A stretch of 31,386 nucleotides of DNA from Fomitopsis serialis. Taxonomy: Eukaryota; Basidiomycota; Agaricomycetes; Polyporales; Fomitopsidaceae. The position numbers and the translations under genes are program-made. Below are positions 9,678-19,572 of the stretch, piece after piece. The stretch lies in assembly GCF_022376445.1 (NCBI RefSeq), contig NW_025955398.1, positions 1-31,386 on the forward strand, in the 5' to 3' direction. Within the stretch, counting starts at the first letter, position 1; every line of letters starts with the position of its first letter. The notes under the pieces were generated by a model that saw only the letters and a program-made list of their open reading frames with translations, made no database searches and was not told the DNA's origin.

Positions 9678-12600
9678 TTCAGGCCGACGATGACGAGCAA
9701 GTCGCGCTTGTGATCGACTTCGAAAACGATACCCCGTCCATTTCTGCCTATGCCAACATATCATCTCTCGAAGACCCAGTTCTCGCGGCTACGTATCTCT
9801 CCGTTCCACATACCTATTCCAGTTTTGTTTTCGATGAAGTCAGGACAGCCACCGAGGCTACGAGATCGACTCAGCATACCCCGTCATACGCTTCGAAACC
9901 TTCGAACACGCATAGATCTTCGACCACTTCTCCGAACACATTCTCTCGTTCGAACACTCACCTACGTATACCCGCACCGGCCATACCCACGACAGTACCG
10001 ACTCGTCCGAGGATGCTCCTGATGTGTCCACATTCGCACAGGCAAAATCGAAGAAGAAGTACAAGCCGGTCGCACTCAAGACGAGACCTGTTCTCGGGTC
10101 CGTCCCCGAACAGTTTCGTATCGTTCGCGACATCAAGGGAGATCCGCTCTCTACGATGCGTGAACTCAACCCCAACCCACCTCCTTTCAAGCCCGAAGGT
10201 CGCTACACGGCCGAAAGGGCAGCCATCTCGGATAAGTTACACGACGATGATCTGTTACAACCTGCGAACGCGATCTACTTCACCACTTCATGGCTACGAA
10301 CAACGACGCGTTCGCGTGGTCAGACAACGAACGTGGCAACTTCAAGTCCGAGTATTTCCCACCTATAGACTTTCCTGTGATCCCGCATACGCCTTGGGTC
10401 CAGAAGAACATCCCTATCCCTCCTGGCCTGTACAAGGAGGTCTGTTCGATGATTCGTCGCAAGATTGACTCCGGCGTCTACGAACCTTCGAACTCGTCGT
10501 ACCGTTCGCGGTGGTTTTGTGTTGTTAAGAAGGATGGCAAGTCCTTGCGGATTGTGCACAGTCTCGAGCCTCTCAACGCAGTCACGATCCAACACTCTGG
10601 TGTCCCGCCGACTCCCGAACATCTCGCCGAACAGTTCGGAGGTCGAACGTGCGGAGGGATGCTAGACCTCTATGTCGGCTACGACGAACGTTATATCGCC
10701 GAAAGTTCGAGAGATCTCACTACGTTCCAGACACCGTACGGAGCCATGCGACTTACTACGCTTCCTATGGGGTGGACAAATGCAGTGCCCATCTTCCACG
10801 ACGACGTAACCTATATCCTTCAGCCCGAAACTCCCGAACACACTGTACCCTACATCGACGACGTTCCGCTGAAAGGTCCGGCTAGCGACTACGGTGGAGA
10901 AGTCATTCCGCAGAATCCTGGCATTCGAAGGTTCGTCTGGGAACACTTCCAGAACCTTAACCGGATCGTCACTCGAATGCGCTACGCGGGTGGAACGTTT
11001 TCGGGAGTCAAGAGTGTGCTGATAGCCCGAGAAATCATGGTCATTGGCCACCGTTGTACGCCTCAAGGGCGCCTGCCTGACGAATCTCGAGTCGCGACCA
11101 TCCGAAACTGGGGCGCCTGTCAGACCTTGTCCGATGTTCGAGCATTTCTCGGCACGATCGGAGTGTGCAGGATATTTATCAAGAACTTCGCGCACCGGGC
11201 CGACGCGCTCGTCCGTCTAACAAGGAAGGATATGCCCTTCGAGTGGGGCCCCGCACAACAGCAGGCTCAGGACGACTTGAAGCAGGCCTTGCTCGAAAGC
11301 CCAGCACTTCGTTCGATCAATTACGACTCGACGGCACCTGTTATTCTGGCCGTCGACACGTCCTTCATTGCAGTCGGATTCCTCCTATGCCAGTGCGACG
11401 AGGAGGACGCCAAGCGCAGGTACTACAGCCGATTCGGGTCAATCACGCTCAACGACCGTGAACGTCGATTCTCGCAACCAAAACTTGAAATCTATGGACT
11501 GTTCCGCGCTCTTCGAGCGCTTCGAATGTATGTCATCGGGATTCGAAACCTGATCGTGGAAGTCGACGCTCGCTACATCAAGGGCATGCTCGCTAATCCT
11601 GACATCGCACCGAGCGCGAGCATTAATCGCTGGATTGTCTCAATTCTCACGTTTCACTTCACTCTCGTGCATGTGCCCGGGACTTCGCACGGACCGGATG
11701 GACTGTCCCGAAGAACGACGCAACCCGGCGATGACCCAATCGACGAAGACGACGCGTTCGAAGACTGGATCGACAACATGTACTCATTCGTGCACATGAT
11801 ACAGCCTTGTCCCACCCTCTCCCACCCTTCGAGCGTTTCGGTGCTCGCGTTGACCGAGGACGGTCAAGATTTCAGTAAGGGGGAGGATGACGACGACTAC
11901 GCGATAGTACCACGTTCGGACAAAGCTCGAAAGCTAGACGCACGCGTCGAGCAAGTTAAGCATTTCCTGATGACGCTTTCGAAGCCAGACGGACTTTCGC
12001 AACGAGCGTTCGAGGCGTTCTACAAGTACGCGACGCAGTTCTTCGTCACCGGGGATCGACTCTGGAGACGAAATGGTCAAGGCGCGCATAAGGTTGTCCT
12101 ACCACCCGAGCGAAGGCTTCGAACATTACGCGAGAGCCACGATAGGATCGGACACCGCGGAATCCACGCAACGATTGTAGCAGTCTCCGAACGCTTCTGG
12201 TGGCCCGATCACAAGTCCGACGTAGGCTGGTATGTTCGAACGTGCGACCTATGTCAGAAGCGTCAGTTACGACAGATCCTCATCCCACCGACGGTCGCGA
12301 TGCCAGCCGGACTATTCATGAAGGCGTTCTGCGACACGATGTTCATGCCTGTTTCGGGAGGCTATAAGCTCATAGCGCAAGCGCGCTGTTCTTCGATCAC
12401 GTACCCCGAAGCCCGAATGCTTCGAAGAGAGACAGCTCAGACCCTTGGCGAATGGCTATATCAAGACATTGTCTGTCGCTGGGGCACGCTTGTTGAACTA
12501 GTCTCCGACAACGGCGCACCCTGGGTCAAGGCGCTCGAGTACCTCTCGAAGAAGTATCACATCAACCATATCAGGATCAGTGGCTACAACTCGCGAGCGA

Positions 12601-13336
12601 ACGGTATCATCGAACGTTCGCACTTCGACATGAGACAAGCGTTGTTTAAGGCAGCAGACGGAGATCAGTCGCGCTGGTCACAGGTCTTCCATTCGTACTA
12701 TGGTCCGAACGCGTAACAACTCGTCGAAGAATGGGATGTTCGCCATACTTTGCAGCGACAGGCACGCACCCGATACTGCCTCTCGACGTTATCGAAGCAA
12801 CGTACCTTGTCCCACCGCCTGAGACAGCACTCGACACTACCGACTTGATTGCACGACGCGCTGTAGCACTTCAGAAACGGTCGGAGGACCTTTCGAAGAT
12901 CTATTCGAAGGTCTACGAAGCGAGACGTGAGGCTGCCCGACGCTTCGAACGAGAACACCAGTACACGATCGAAGACTTTGACTTCCAGCGTGGGGACTTA
13001 GTCCTCGTGCGAAACACAGCGATAGAGAAAGCCTTGAACCGGAAGATGCGCCCACGGTACCAAGGACCCATGGTCGTCGTATCTCGAAACCGAGGAGGTG
13101 CCTACATCATTGCTGAACTAGATGGCACAGTCCTCGATAGACCTATGGCCGCGTTTCGAGTCATTCCCTACCTTGCTCGAAGGTCGATCACGATTTCGCT
13201 CGAACACCTGGACGTACCCTTCGAACGTGTGCGTGAAATGGAGGAGTCAGACACTCTAGGGGACGACGAGCCAGAGGCGTCCGACATACCCGACGAGCTA
13301 GACGACGAGTCTTCAGCTTCAGAAGACGAAGAATGA
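9678..13336 (+). pseudogene. Gypsy pol: RT, RNase H, integrase, GPY/F-like end, frameshifted
   Basis: Linker in frame A to about 9940, frame B 10000-10235 (KKYKPVALKTRPV), frame C 10270-12690, then a last frame 12700-13336; the changes mark at least four indels. Within 10290-12716: RT with LDLYVGYDE, LPMGWTNA and the YIDD site at 10851-10862; RNase H starting at VILAVDTS (about 11341) and ending VHVPGTSHGPDGLSRR; integrase zinc domain (H, H, CDLC) at about 12136-12260; core D at 12331-12333, DNGAP at about 12508-12522, E at about 12615. The frame breaks near 12690-12700, consistent with a single missing base, and resumes with MGCSPYF and a GPY/F-like RYQGPMVVVSRN. The C-terminus is very acidic, with no chromodomain. 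The catalytic residues look conserved, so loss of activity comes from the frameshifts. Confidence 0.9.
11852..11890 (+). repeat. Internal copy of the polypurine-tract block (possible central PPT)
   Basis: GACCGAGGACGGTCA, 5 variable bases, then TCAGTAAGGGGGAG. The same block occurs at 15558-15598. It lies in the RNase H-integrase linker and encodes TEDGQDFSKGEDDD. AAGGGGGAGGA at 11877-11887 is an 11-base purine run. Confidence 0.5.
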
Positions 13337-13578
13337 GTCTCTCAAAGGACTTGCATAAAATACCCAATCAATTCTATTTATCTTCATTGATTAGCCATTC
13401 CTGCACATACGCTTCAAAATTCGCAGGACACCGCGTACACAGACAAGACAAGAGATGCATTATACAAGTACGAGAGAGCGAGACGTTACAAATCAGCAGC
13501 CACACGCGCGAGACACAATCAGAGCACGACGAACACATCTACGGAGTCACGAACGCGACGGGAGATACTACGAACGAA
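13337..13578. other. Convergent gap between pol and antisense gene 1
   Basis: 242 bp between the pol stop and the reverse gene's stop codon. It would be the 3' untranslated region of both. No motif was recognised. Confidence 0.5.
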
Positions 13579-15210
13579 CTACTTGGAAGACTTCCCCTTC
13601 GAAGGCCCGGCCGAGGATCCAGCGGCAGGCGGATCGAACGCGCCACGCGCAACGGTCGTAGACTCGACGTACAGCTCGTCGACACGACGGCTGTAGTACT
13701 CCTGGAGGCCCTCGAGCACCGCGAGCTCGAGACCCATCAGGTTCAACGACGCCTCGACGTTGCCGACGCGCTCGGTAGTCGCGGTCAAGGCGGCACGGGC
13801 CTCGGCGAGCGAGCGGACCGGGGCGCACTGCGCCTGGAGGATCGCCGAGATGTCGATCGGCGGAGTCTGCGTCTGCGCGGCGTGCAAGGCCGCGGCGGCA
13901 CGAGGATGGAGGGGCATGCGCGACGACGAGAAGGCCGTAGAGCCCAGAACCGGCACCGTGACAGGAGCCGGAGGCGCGGGGGCTGCAGGCTCCTCGGCGT
14001 CGACGCCCTTGCCTACGAAACGGAAGGTGTCAGCTACGAACGAAATGGTGGTCTTCGAAGATAGGAAAGGGACTTACCGGCACGGCGCGCCTTACGAGTG
14101 CCCGCCAGCGTGGCGGCACCCCAATAGCACCCCTGCTGGTCGTGCAAGCACTGATTGCATGCGACCGCGTCAGCTTCGAAAACGCACTCCTTCGGAGTAG
14201 CGTAGCCCGCGGCGCAGCGGTCGCACTAAGGCACGAACGGTTAGTAGAAAACGGCGAACACAGGAGGTGGGCACTTACCGCCATCGTCCTGTCGCGGACC
14301 GTAGTCGCACGACTGACGAGCTTGCGGACGGCCGGGTCCGTGACGTCGGGCGCCGAACCGTCAGCCGGGGCCTTGCGCTTCTTGTTTTTCTTCGAGCCCT
14401 TGGGCTCGGAGACGATCTCGACCTCCGGCGATTCGGCGCGGACAGTCGAGACGTCAGAGGCGGTGGGGGACTGAGCACGGATTTACCTTTTCCCCGAGCA
14501 CCAGACCGGCCACGTCGTGGCAGGGTCTTCTCCTCGCGACGCTGGCGGTCAGCCTCGCGCTTGTGCGCCTCGGCGGCCTCCTCGAGCTCGGCGGCCTCGC
14601 GACGTTCGAGTTCTTCGGCCTTGGCGGCCTCGCGTCGTGCATTTTCCTCGGCCTCTACGGCCTCTTGACGTTGTTGGGCCTCGGCCGCCTCCCGTCGCTC
14701 GCGGCGCTCGCGCTCTTCGGCCTCCTTGAGTAGCTGGGCTTGGTTCGCTTCCCAGCGGCGACGGTCTTCGGCCTCCTTGCGCGCGTGATCGATGGCGGCG
14801 TCGAGCAGTGGCCACTGCATGTTTTCGGCGCATTGGCGCGCGGCCTCCGGATTGGCGTGAGTGGCAAGGACAAGCAGCCGTCCCAACGCGTTCGCGTAAC
14901 GGGCAGCGAGGGTCGCGCCCTTCGTCACGCGAGTGTACCGATTCTTCGAACACTAAGTTAACAAGACTTAAACGAGACGGACGCGACTTACCATGGCAGC
15001 GAACGCGCCCTCGATCCACTCTTCAATCGCCTCGGGGTTCTCTGGGACGAGGTGCGCTACGACCCAATTGGCGAGCGGAGCCATTGGGCTCTTCGGGTCG
15101 TGCGGGACGGGGAAGCCGGTTTTGGGATCCACGGTGTAGTCGGCGTCCGACGCAGGCGCGCCGGCGAGATCAGGGACGGGCGCGGGAGCGGAGGCAGACG
15201 AAGCGGACAT
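13579..15210 (-). CDS. Gypsy antisense gene 1: coiled-coil protein with Zn2Cys6-like cluster, 4 exons
   Basis: Exons (reverse strand): 15210-14992, 14943-14279, 14225-14078, 14012-13579. Introns are 48, 53 and 65 nt, with GTAAGT donors and a TACTAAC branch site in the second. ATG 15210 starts MSASSASAP; stop TAG at 13581-13579. Exon 1 ends in WIEGAFAAM. Exon 2 begins NRYTRVTKGATLAARYANAL and continues as a long Glu/Ala/Arg coiled coil, then a basic patch KGSKKNKKRKAP, a likely nuclear signal. Exon 3 has C-X2-C-X9-C-X8-C-X2-C-X6-C, like a fungal Zn2Cys6 cluster but with a longer first loop. Exon 4 is Ala/Pro-rich followed by a helix. Exon 2 is 665 nt, one short of a whole number of codons, and the frame changes near 14480, so one base is probably lost here; about 488 aa when whole. 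It lies inside the gypsy element on the strand opposite gag-pol. The role is unknown; DNA binding is inferred only from the cysteine pattern. Confidence 0.72.
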
Positions 15211-15283
15211 GGGACGAGTGGACAGAGGAGGAGATGGGCGAGCGAAGCGGGGGATTAAGCGAAGTTCGGCTGGGATCCCCCCC

Positions 15284-15292
15284 GCTATATGT
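15284..15292 (-). promoter_or_regulatory. TATA-like element of antisense gene 1
   Basis: On the reverse strand ACATATAGC lies about 75-80 nt upstream of ATG 15210. A CCAAT (reverse strand GTCCAATGG, about 15474-15482) lies further upstream. Together these look like a separate promoter for the antisense gene; the 15211-15557 stretch has no other coding signal. Confidence 0.45.
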
Positions 15293-15557
15293 GTGCTCGA
15301 GCTTTGTGGGTCCACCTACCGCATTCGAGGCGCTGAAACAACGGGGATCATCCCCATCAGAACCAGTCCAAAACGGGAAAGAAGCGCTCACCTCCCGTCC
15401 AATGGGATTAATTCTTCGGATCAACGTGATCGAGGCACGTCCTGCCGTTCGCTAATCGCTTCTCGAGTGCTCGCCATTGGACAAGACCTTCGGACGGCCT
15501 GGCGCGGAAGCATCTCGATGATCGCGGACGCAAATCAAGCGCCGGCGTGTTCGAGCC

Positions 15558-15598
15558 GACCGAGGACGGTCAGTATCTCAGTAAGGGGGAGATGATGA
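15558..15598 (+). repeat. Second copy of the polypurine-tract block (probable 3' PPT)
   Basis: Repeats the 11852-11890 block. AAGGGGGAGA (15583-15592) is directly followed by TG (15593), the classic position of a 3' polypurine tract against an LTR. If so, the 3' LTR would start at 15593 and include antisense gene 2. Confidence 0.5.
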
Positions 15599-15816
15599 GC
15601 CCTTAGCTCACCTACTCACCGAAAACGCCATTTACGGTCGATACAACAGTACACTAAGTCCGTATGCTCGACGCGCTATCCGTCCGTTCGAGGGAACCGC
15701 CCGATGTTCGAAGCTCAAGCGTCCATGTTCGGGACCCTTAGCGGCGAAGTCACACGGTTTAGAAGAGTCACTACATTGGTAGGACTACGGGCAAGTACAC
15801 GGCTAGGTCAAACTAA

Positions 15817-16661
15817 CTAGTGACGGCCTCGGCAACTCTCGTATCTATGGCCTCGACCTCCACACCCGTGACCTCCACCTCTACCCCTACGAACAGACGG
15901 ACCGGTGTCGGAGCCACGGTCAGTGTTGACGCGCTCGAGCAGGCTTTCGAGCAACCCGACGAGGGTGCCGTGCGTGCGGCGCTGGTCGACTGCGATGTTG
16001 TGAATCGCTCGACCCATGGACTCGAGGTTGTCGGGCAATTGGCGAAAATCGGACAGGATCAACGACTCGCGCTGATACTGCGGGTTCGCGAGAGGACGAC
16101 GCTCGGCCTGGTTAACTTGTTCGAGCAGCACCAAGGTCTCGGACCAGGCGATCGTAGGGTAGGGCGAACCTAGGATATCTCCCTGGTTGCCATCGCGGTG
16201 GAAGACCTCGTCAAGGTAACGCATCAACTCGTCAATCTCGGGGAACGACCTGGGAGCAGGAAGCGTATCGTTCGCTAGCAGGATAGCCCGGCTACGGGAC
16301 TCGAACAAGAAGCGCTGTTCGAAGGTCGGTACGATGGTTCGAAGGATAGTCAATGTCCGGAGGCACGTACGATCATCCAACGGACTCCGTGGGCCCAAGC
16401 CAGCCACTCTCCGGGACTGTTGGCATCGTATCGCGGCTCGACAAGTCCCTCGGTCTTGAGGACCTCTAGGAGGCGGTAGTAGCGGGCAGCATACGCTTCG
16501 GAAGTTGGGTCGAGGTGCGGCATGTTCGTGTAAGCCAGGCAAACTCCTGCGGCTGTCTCATATCTTCGAGGACTGTCACCGGCTCCGGTTATGACCTTCA
16601 CCGTTCGGGGACGGTCGCCCGTTATTCGGAACTTGCGGAAGGCCGAGTTGGGTTCTCTCAT
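15817..16661 (-). CDS. Gypsy antisense gene 2: unknown 262-aa protein, 2 exons
   Basis: Exons on the reverse strand: 16661-16371 (97 codons, ATG 16661) and 16314-15817 (165 codons plus TAG). The 56-nt intron (GTACGT...TTCGAACAG) is in phase 0 and removes an in-frame stop. The protein starts MREPNSAFRKFRITGDRP and has a helical middle with SFPEIDELMRYLDEVF and an amphipathic segment LPDNLESMGRAIHNIAVDQRR. It ends in a Gly/Arg/His/Cys-rich tail (RRGRGGGHGCGGRGHRYES) that could bind nucleic acid. The family is not recognised. It sits just inside the gypsy 3' end, transcribed away from the LTR promoter region, with its start codon about 25 bp from the TGTGACAG often seen at LTR starts. Confidence 0.65.
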
Positions 16662-16686
16662 GTGTTAGTAGGTCCGGGTCGAGCGT

Positions 16687-17259
16687 TGTGACAGTCTCCG
16701 ATTGGCTATTTTCCTTATCACTCTCATTCATCATTTCTTGGATTTCTCTTGGCTCTCTTGGTCTTCGGACCGTATTTTCCTGTATATACTCTGGGACTTG
16801 TTCCCTTCGAATCTCAGAGACCCCCTTACCCTCTCAATCTCACCTCGCACCGGCGAGGTTCGTCAGTCAGCCAGTACGTTCGAAGTCAGCAAGTTCGCCA
16901 GTCAGTCAGTACGTTCGAAGCCAGTCAGTCAGTTCGCCAGTACGTTCGCCAGCTCGTAGTTGCCCCGAGAGGCTCTACACTTCTCCTCCTGCCGTCGCTC
17001 GCCTTCCTTGTCACCGTTCGTTCGACACGTCTGTCGAAACCCTCCCTCCTACCTTCGAGGCTTAGCACTCGTCTTCGAACAGTCTCCGACATCTTCGAAG
17101 CTCTCCCACGTCGTTCGGAGTCTTGTCCGTCCTCCTCCTTCTTACCTAGACCACTGTACAGTCCCCCGTACATCTCATAGACGCAGAGGCCTCGCATACC
17201 ACTGCTCGACCTCACGGTTGGGTTTTTGTGTGGCTTTTGTGTTCTTTTCGGTCGCGTCA
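16687..17259 (+). repeat. 3' LTR of gypsy element (minimum extent)
   Basis: Ends ...GTCGCGTCA like the 5' LTR. It contains a CCAAT box on the reverse strand (ATTGG 16701), a TATA box, and about 2.3 copies of a 35-bp repeat built from CAGTACGTTCGAAG at 16865-16940. The left edge is uncertain: TGTGACAG at 16687 is a plausible LTR start but has no purine tract before it, whereas 15593 has one. The LTR is therefore either about 573 bp or about 1667 bp. Confidence 0.75.
16701..16790 (+). promoter_or_regulatory. Gypsy LTR promoter elements
   Basis: ATTGG (inverted CCAAT) at 16701-16705 and TGTATATACT (TATA box) at 16781-16790. These are missing from the truncated 5' LTR, so they could now only drive transcription into the right flank. 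Confidence 0.5.
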
Positions 17260-17321
17260 ACGCGAGAGAGGATCGATCAGGCACAGTGCCCGCGACTCGG
17301 AAGATAAGCTAAGATCCATCT

Positions 17322-17832
17322 TTACTGCCCCCCGGCGACTGGGAGAACCTCAGTAGTCGCATGCCACGGGTCAAACGTCTGGGTCGCAGACAACCCAAGC
17401 ATTGAATGCATCGGAGTCGCAAGGATGAAACTCCCGAGAAGGGACAAATACGTGGTCTGAGCCAAAACATTAAGGTATGACTCGGACACAATACTCACAG
17501 GATTGTAATTCTGTCTCCATACATTGTCCCAGCCCGCATTACCCCTGAGGCACTCGATGGCCCCTCTTGTCCAAGCCATTGGTGGGCTTGCATGGGACGG
17601 GGTGACAACTCTCGATGTTCATCGAGTACCTGGGCCTTCCCCGCGTAAGGAGCTTCGTCGCTTCGGGAACACGACTTCGATGTTCTGCAGCGTCGACTTG
17701 AGTTGAGGGATGGTCCGCGTCATAGACTCTGTTCACTAAGCGACAACTAACGACAAAAGAGCGGCAGGCCTCAGTTGCATTTATGAGATCGAGGGCATGC
17801 AGCGAATGCGCCGCCAATATGGAGATACTCAC
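17322..17832 (-). pseudogene. Possible gene fragment, reverse strand
   Basis: The reverse strand from about 17567 reads MAWTRGAIECLRGNAGWDNVWRQNYNP, then a possible 42-nt intron (GTGAGT...GGCTCAG, 17485-17444), then TTYLSLLGSFILATPMHSMLGL and a stop TAA at 17324-17322. The second part is hydrophobic. An overlapping open frame extends upstream to 17832. There is a faint likeness to membrane-bound O-acyltransferase (wax-synthase-type) C-termini, which I cannot support further. Its stop is about 65 bp from the gypsy right end, so the transposon lies just downstream of it. Confidence 0.22.
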
Positions 17833-19509
17833 CGTGCACGCCTAGTTCCAGGACCGAACCCGAGCCACCGAATGCTTTAGTGGCTGATAGTGTCCGCGGA
17901 TACCGTGCCTTGTACACCGTAACTTCCGCAGACCTGTGTAGAGCACGATCTATCTTGAATGTTGAAGCCGAGTTGGCGACACAGCGAGGATTTGCGACTC
18001 GGAGTGGTCATGGTGAGAGTCGCTGTCGGGTCTCCGTGTTTTGGCTTTCCATATTAGCAATGTCAGCCAAATCCTGCAAGATATCTCCAGTGTGGGTCGA
18101 GGATCTCCATCGAGTCGCATTGTGCAGTTTCATGACCAGTGGCGCATCGTGCGGTTGGAACTATCAGTTGAACGTAGTGACGATTATGTAAGCACAAGTT
18201 ACGGAGGAGTCTCCGAAACGGGCGCGCACAATCGGTGTCGGTGCAATTCCGCTCCTCCCTCCTCTTTCTATTCCTCTTCCTTCGATATCCGACTGAGCTC
18301 GCGCTAGAGTAGCACCATCAAATAGCGAATCTAGTCATGAGGGAAGTAGGAGACTATGAGCTCTTTGCATACATATGTAAGGCCGTTTTGGTCCTAGGAA
18401 TATTCGCTCTCACCGCGCGAAGATCCCTTGCAGGATCATCTCGAACGGGGCGGCCACATACATACGACCGTCGTTTCACACTACCCGGAGCAGTAAACGG
18501 CATTCCAATGGCATTTAATGTGCATATATTGCACTTGAGCTGCGACAACGGAGATAGAGGCCCGGTGGAGGTCCGACCGATGTGCGTTCATAGCCTTCTT
18601 CTTTCTCAGCCTCTCTGACCACGACGTTGTTCACCTGTACTGTGCCTCGTGACAGACCTCAGAACAGGGCACTGTTGTGTCCACGATGAAATCAGTGTCC
18701 GTGCCATTCCGCGTCCTAATGTTTTAGTAGCCCCTTCTCTAGGGCCGCATTTCACTGAATATCTACCCGTCCACCTTAGACAATAATAACGATGACTGGG
18801 GTGAAACCGCTGCTTCCTTCAATCACAAGCGTAGCCTAGCCGCAGACAAGAGTTCAACGATCCTCAATGCATGAACTACCGGTAACCGGATTCGTAACGC
18901 CTGTCTCAGTATCACCGCAACCTCACTCGGGCCTGGCCATCATCCCCCATCCACCCTACATTGTCTCGGGCCCGGCGTAGCTCCGTCTGGAACTCGCACC
19001 ATTTCTGTGAAACCCGGCGAGATGGCCGCCGCAATTACATACGGTATTGACGTAGGAGGCCCGGTGTGTACCTTGTCTATCGAGATATCGCAAAAGATGA
19101 ATCGGCGGTGTCAGGCCAAGATCAAACCCAAACAATCCTTGATGAAACAGTCGTGAATAACGAAGATGAATGAGCTTGCGACGCTTCGCTGAGCTACTGA
19201 GAGCAGCCACATTCCAGTCAAGCGGCACACTACTCCAGGTGATAGAAGGCGTTTGTCTTGGGTACGTCTCACTTGGTCACAAGCTATCGCTCTAGCCCAC
19301 TCAATAAAGTCAGACGTATGATTGGACGCCGAGCGGATAATACATACGCATCATGTCGGTCCCCATTTGGCGTGCCGGCACGCCGCTTTCCTAGTCTCGA
19401 CCACATTCACGCGTATGCGTCAAAATTTGTCCCACCTAGCCGGGTTGGGCCTGTATTGAGTCTCGACGAAACTCCATCAGCGCAGACGAGAAAAGTCGTG
19501 CGTGTATCT
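17833..19509. other. Intergenic, no supportable gene
   Basis: Only short open frames without domain-like composition, consistent splice sites or conserved motifs. The last part would be the upstream region of the P450. Confidence 0.5.
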
Positions 19510-19516
19510 TATAAAA
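19510..19516 (+). promoter_or_regulatory. TATA box of the P450 gene
   Basis: TATAAAA lies 57 bp upstream of ATG 19573. Confidence 0.6.
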
Positions 19517-19572
19517 CGGAATCATTGGCGAACCACACCGTAAGCTTCACACAACCCTACTACCTTTTAGTC

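Larger units (their letters stand above)
1418..17259 (+). mobile_element. Ty3/gypsy LTR retrotransposon, degenerate, nested copia inside
   Basis: Order on the + strand: truncated 5' LTR, primer-binding site, gag, protease, reverse transcriptase, RNase H, integrase with GPY/F-like end, two antisense accessory genes, 3' LTR. The protease-RT-RNase H-integrase order defines the Ty3/gypsy (Metaviridae-type) group. The shared parts of the two LTRs (about 322 bp) differ by roughly 10 substitutions and one indel, about 3%, so this is an older insertion than the copia within it. At least two frameshifts in gag and four in pol mean it cannot make its own proteins from this copy. Without the copia insert and one target copy the element fragment is about 10.9 kb. 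No target-site duplication can be checked, because the left LTR lacks its outer end; the five bases after the right LTR are ACGCG. Confidence 0.93.

Noticed and set aside
13333..15595. Forward open frames over 13333-14064, 14267-14668 and 14808-15595
   Set aside because: They are Arg-rich complements of the antisense gene and its promoter; the reverse strand has phased introns and the cysteine cluster.
16798..16815. T-arm-like CTTCGAATC that could suggest a tRNA
   Set aside because: No acceptor stem or anticodon arm can be folded around it; it is one of the many TTCGAA sites of the gypsy element.
1418..17259. Repeat-induced point mutation as the cause of gypsy decay
   Set aside because: The element stays GC-rich and its damage is mainly small indels, and the LTR differences show no one-sided C-to-T pattern.
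18337..18618. Forward 93-codon frame
   Set aside because: No motif, no splice partners, unremarkable composition; insufficient to call a gene.
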